Assembly (NCBI GenBank): GCA_037783545.1
Contig: JBBELK010000451.1
Span: 372,001-436,000 of the forward strand
Direction: 5' to 3'
DNA from: Henricia sp. BOLD:AAB3569
Taxonomy: Eukaryota > Echinodermata > Asteroidea > Spinulosida > Echinasteridae
Length of the DNA stretch: 64,000 nucleotides
The translations under genes were made by a program, and so were the position numbers. The notes beneath the pieces are model-generated. The model was given only the letters and a program-made list of their open reading frames with translations. It was not told the origin of the DNA and did not search any database. Of the stretch, positions 60,201-63,200 are shown piece after piece (the first letter of the stretch is position 1; every line of letters begins with the position of its first letter).

Positions 60201-63200
60201 AGACTCGAGTTCAGCTAAACCAGACTTCAGAATACAGGCCAGGGTGCTTTCACCTGCAGTTTACGAGTCAGTGACCTAAACTGTCGGCCACGGTACTCCC
60301 CCATTTAGACTCACCTGCAAGTTATACTCCTTTGTCACCTCAAAGTCCAATGGACGAAGGAGGGTCAGTGTGACCCTGGCCTGGTCCACTGCTGACGAAG
60401 GGGAGACAGAAAAGGGTACGATGTTGCTGTTTTGGAGGGTGATGCGGAAATTGCCTTGAATGTCCTACAAAAAAATGACAAATACAATTACATGAACAAA
60501 AGTGAAATATCTTCTAAGAAAATTTCCTTGAAATTTTTGCCGCTCCTGGGACTAATTTTATTTAATTTAATTCGATCTACTTTAGCGGCTGCTTTATGTG
60601 AACAGTATACTACTCGTCGTTTAATCTTCGTTTGATCCTCACTTAGTGAGATGTGAACGCATGCTTCTTTAACTAACAATTACAGTAAACATTTTCTAAT
60701 GTTAACGGGTTTATAAAAACACTAACCACTTCGCCGTCCGTGACTTCGATTCCAACTGGCAAAATGAAACCCGGATTTTCGGACTCGGACACGCTGACTT
60801 GATATGCTGACTGGTTGAACGATGGCGGCTCGTCATCAATGTCGTTAATATTGATGGTAAAAGTATTGAAGGCTGATGTTCCGCCATTGGGGCCGGTCTC
60901 TATTGCCTGTTGAAATAATAGAAAATAAAAAAATTAAGGGATTGTATGATTTTTTTCCAGTTTAAAAAAGATATGCAAATAATACTCCGACCAAAAGATC
61001 CAGAAGGTTGAGCGATATAAACAAAATTTTCTGTCAGTATTAAATGTGTATGACCACCCATTGTGGCAAAGCTGACCACACCCGTCTCTGTAACACCTAT
61101 ACGAAAAATAAGGGCTCAAAAATGTGATCTAGAAATGCTCAAGTTTTAAAAATGGAATTAATTTAGCACATTATTTACCCTGACGACGATTTCGACCGAA
61201 GCTGGCGTGTTGACGTTCTCACGATCTAGCTCCCTGGCTACAACCAACATCCCACTAACAGGGTCCAGACTGAAAAAACCACCGATGTTTCCTGGGAAGA
61301 TTAAAGACGGATTACATGATTGGAAAACTTTTTAAAACAGGAACAACGGCATCACATAACTAAAGAATAATGTTGATAAACTGCCTTGTAGAAATTTCAG
61401 CCACATAGTTAACTATAGTTTGACTATTTGCAACCGAACGCAGTCTAGTCAACGATGGTTAGGCATGTCTGGTTGACCATTTGGAACCAGCCCATAGGGC
61501 ACGGTCGCGCTGGTCACTGGTACCCATCATGTATAGAGTTGATGCAGTGTTTTGCGCAGAACCAACTGACTATTAAACCAAAGGCGTTCGGACTTGCACG
61601 TTAATGCGCATGTGTGTTGCCAGAATGACATTCATCCAGTGGTTGATTCTAGTCGTGAATCGAATTTAGATGCAGTAATACTTCAGAAAACCTGAAAAAT
61701 GTGTATGAATAAGATGTCTGCAGACAACTTTTCAAAAAACCACCTTCAGTTGGAAATTTCTTCACAAAGATATCATTTTACACGGGAAAATATCATGTGG
61801 TGTTTGTTACCATTGCTATCAACACTTTTAGTCGGTTTTTTTTGTCAACTCGTGAAGTAAACTTTTTGGTCACTGCAAATGATGTATTGGGGGTTTAAAG
61901 TTGACAATTACTTTACCTGCAATGATACTGTAGGTGATGTCATTTGCATCGGTAGTATCCTGGTCCTCAGCTAGTACAGTCACAATATGCGTGTTCTACA
62001 AAGACAGAAAAATAGATAAAACGAAAAATTTGCAATCTCCAATTTGGACGTGGAACCAAAAACGTTAGTGTAATTACTGCACTGCTTTATGTAACCAGAT
62101 AAATTAGTTTACAAAACATCGGTGGTGTTTGACGCTATCCTTGAAAATATACGGATTGAGGACGCGATTTCAGAATGGTTATAAGAAAAATATGGCAAAT
62201 TATATGGTATCAAAATGTGATCTCGACACGCTCCTTTTGAGTCGAGTCTTAACTTACCAATGGCGTTCCTTCGTTAACTGTCCTATTGTAGGGTATGTTG
62301 ATGAACAATGGACCAGTGTCTTGTACATCTAGAACTTGAACCGTCAGTGTGCTGGTCGAGCTTAGTTCGTTGGCTGCATTGTCCTGAAAAAAAAAATTTA
62401 ATAAATAAATAAAATTTAATACAATTTTAAAAGAATAAATAAAATGATGAAAATATCTTGGCAACAAGTAATGAGGGCAGAATTCTGGATGCATGACCTA
62501 CACAGTTTCAATTGAAAGAAGCTGGGAACAAGACTCAAATTCCAGCTGTATAAAATGTGATAGTATTGTGTGTAGTATTGTGTGTGGTATTTTGTGTGGT
62601 ATTTTGTGTGGTATTGTGCGTGGTATTCTGCACAGCATTTTGCGTGGCATTTTGAGCGGCACTTGGTGTGGCATCTGTGCGGTATTTTGCGCGGTATTTT
62701 GCGCGGCATCTGTGCGGCACCTGCACAGCACCTATGTGGCAACGGCGCGGTACTGGCGCAGTACCGGCACAGAACTCCTGCGACACTCAAAAAGCTTTTA
62801 TACTTGATCACTCCATTTCACTTATTTTTTTGTACTATTTTATCTTCAACCAAAATATCCTGCATTATATTTTTGGTCTAATGAAGTCTTGGTCTTGATT
62901 TCGGTCATTTCTGAGCTGAAGTTTCAGTTTTGGTACTTGCATCTCGGTTGTGAGATTCTGGGTCGCGTCTACAACAATTCTACTTACTGTAGCTATGACA
63001 GTCAGGCTGTAGACTTGGTTGGTCTCGTAGTCAAGAGGCCCGATCGCAGTGACTCGGCCCGTGTAAAGGTTGATCATGAACGGTACATTTGTGTCCTGTA
63101 AATAAAAAACGAAAATAGGATTTTTTGAGAAAAAAAAGTAGATCTTGGTTCAGAAATTGTTTTATGAACTCTGTTCTCCATTTGTATTTTTTTCCCTTTG

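Noticed and set aside
62493-62881. Cysteine-rich open frames near 62500-62880
   Set aside because: They come from the TGTGTGGTATT minisatellite in both orientations.
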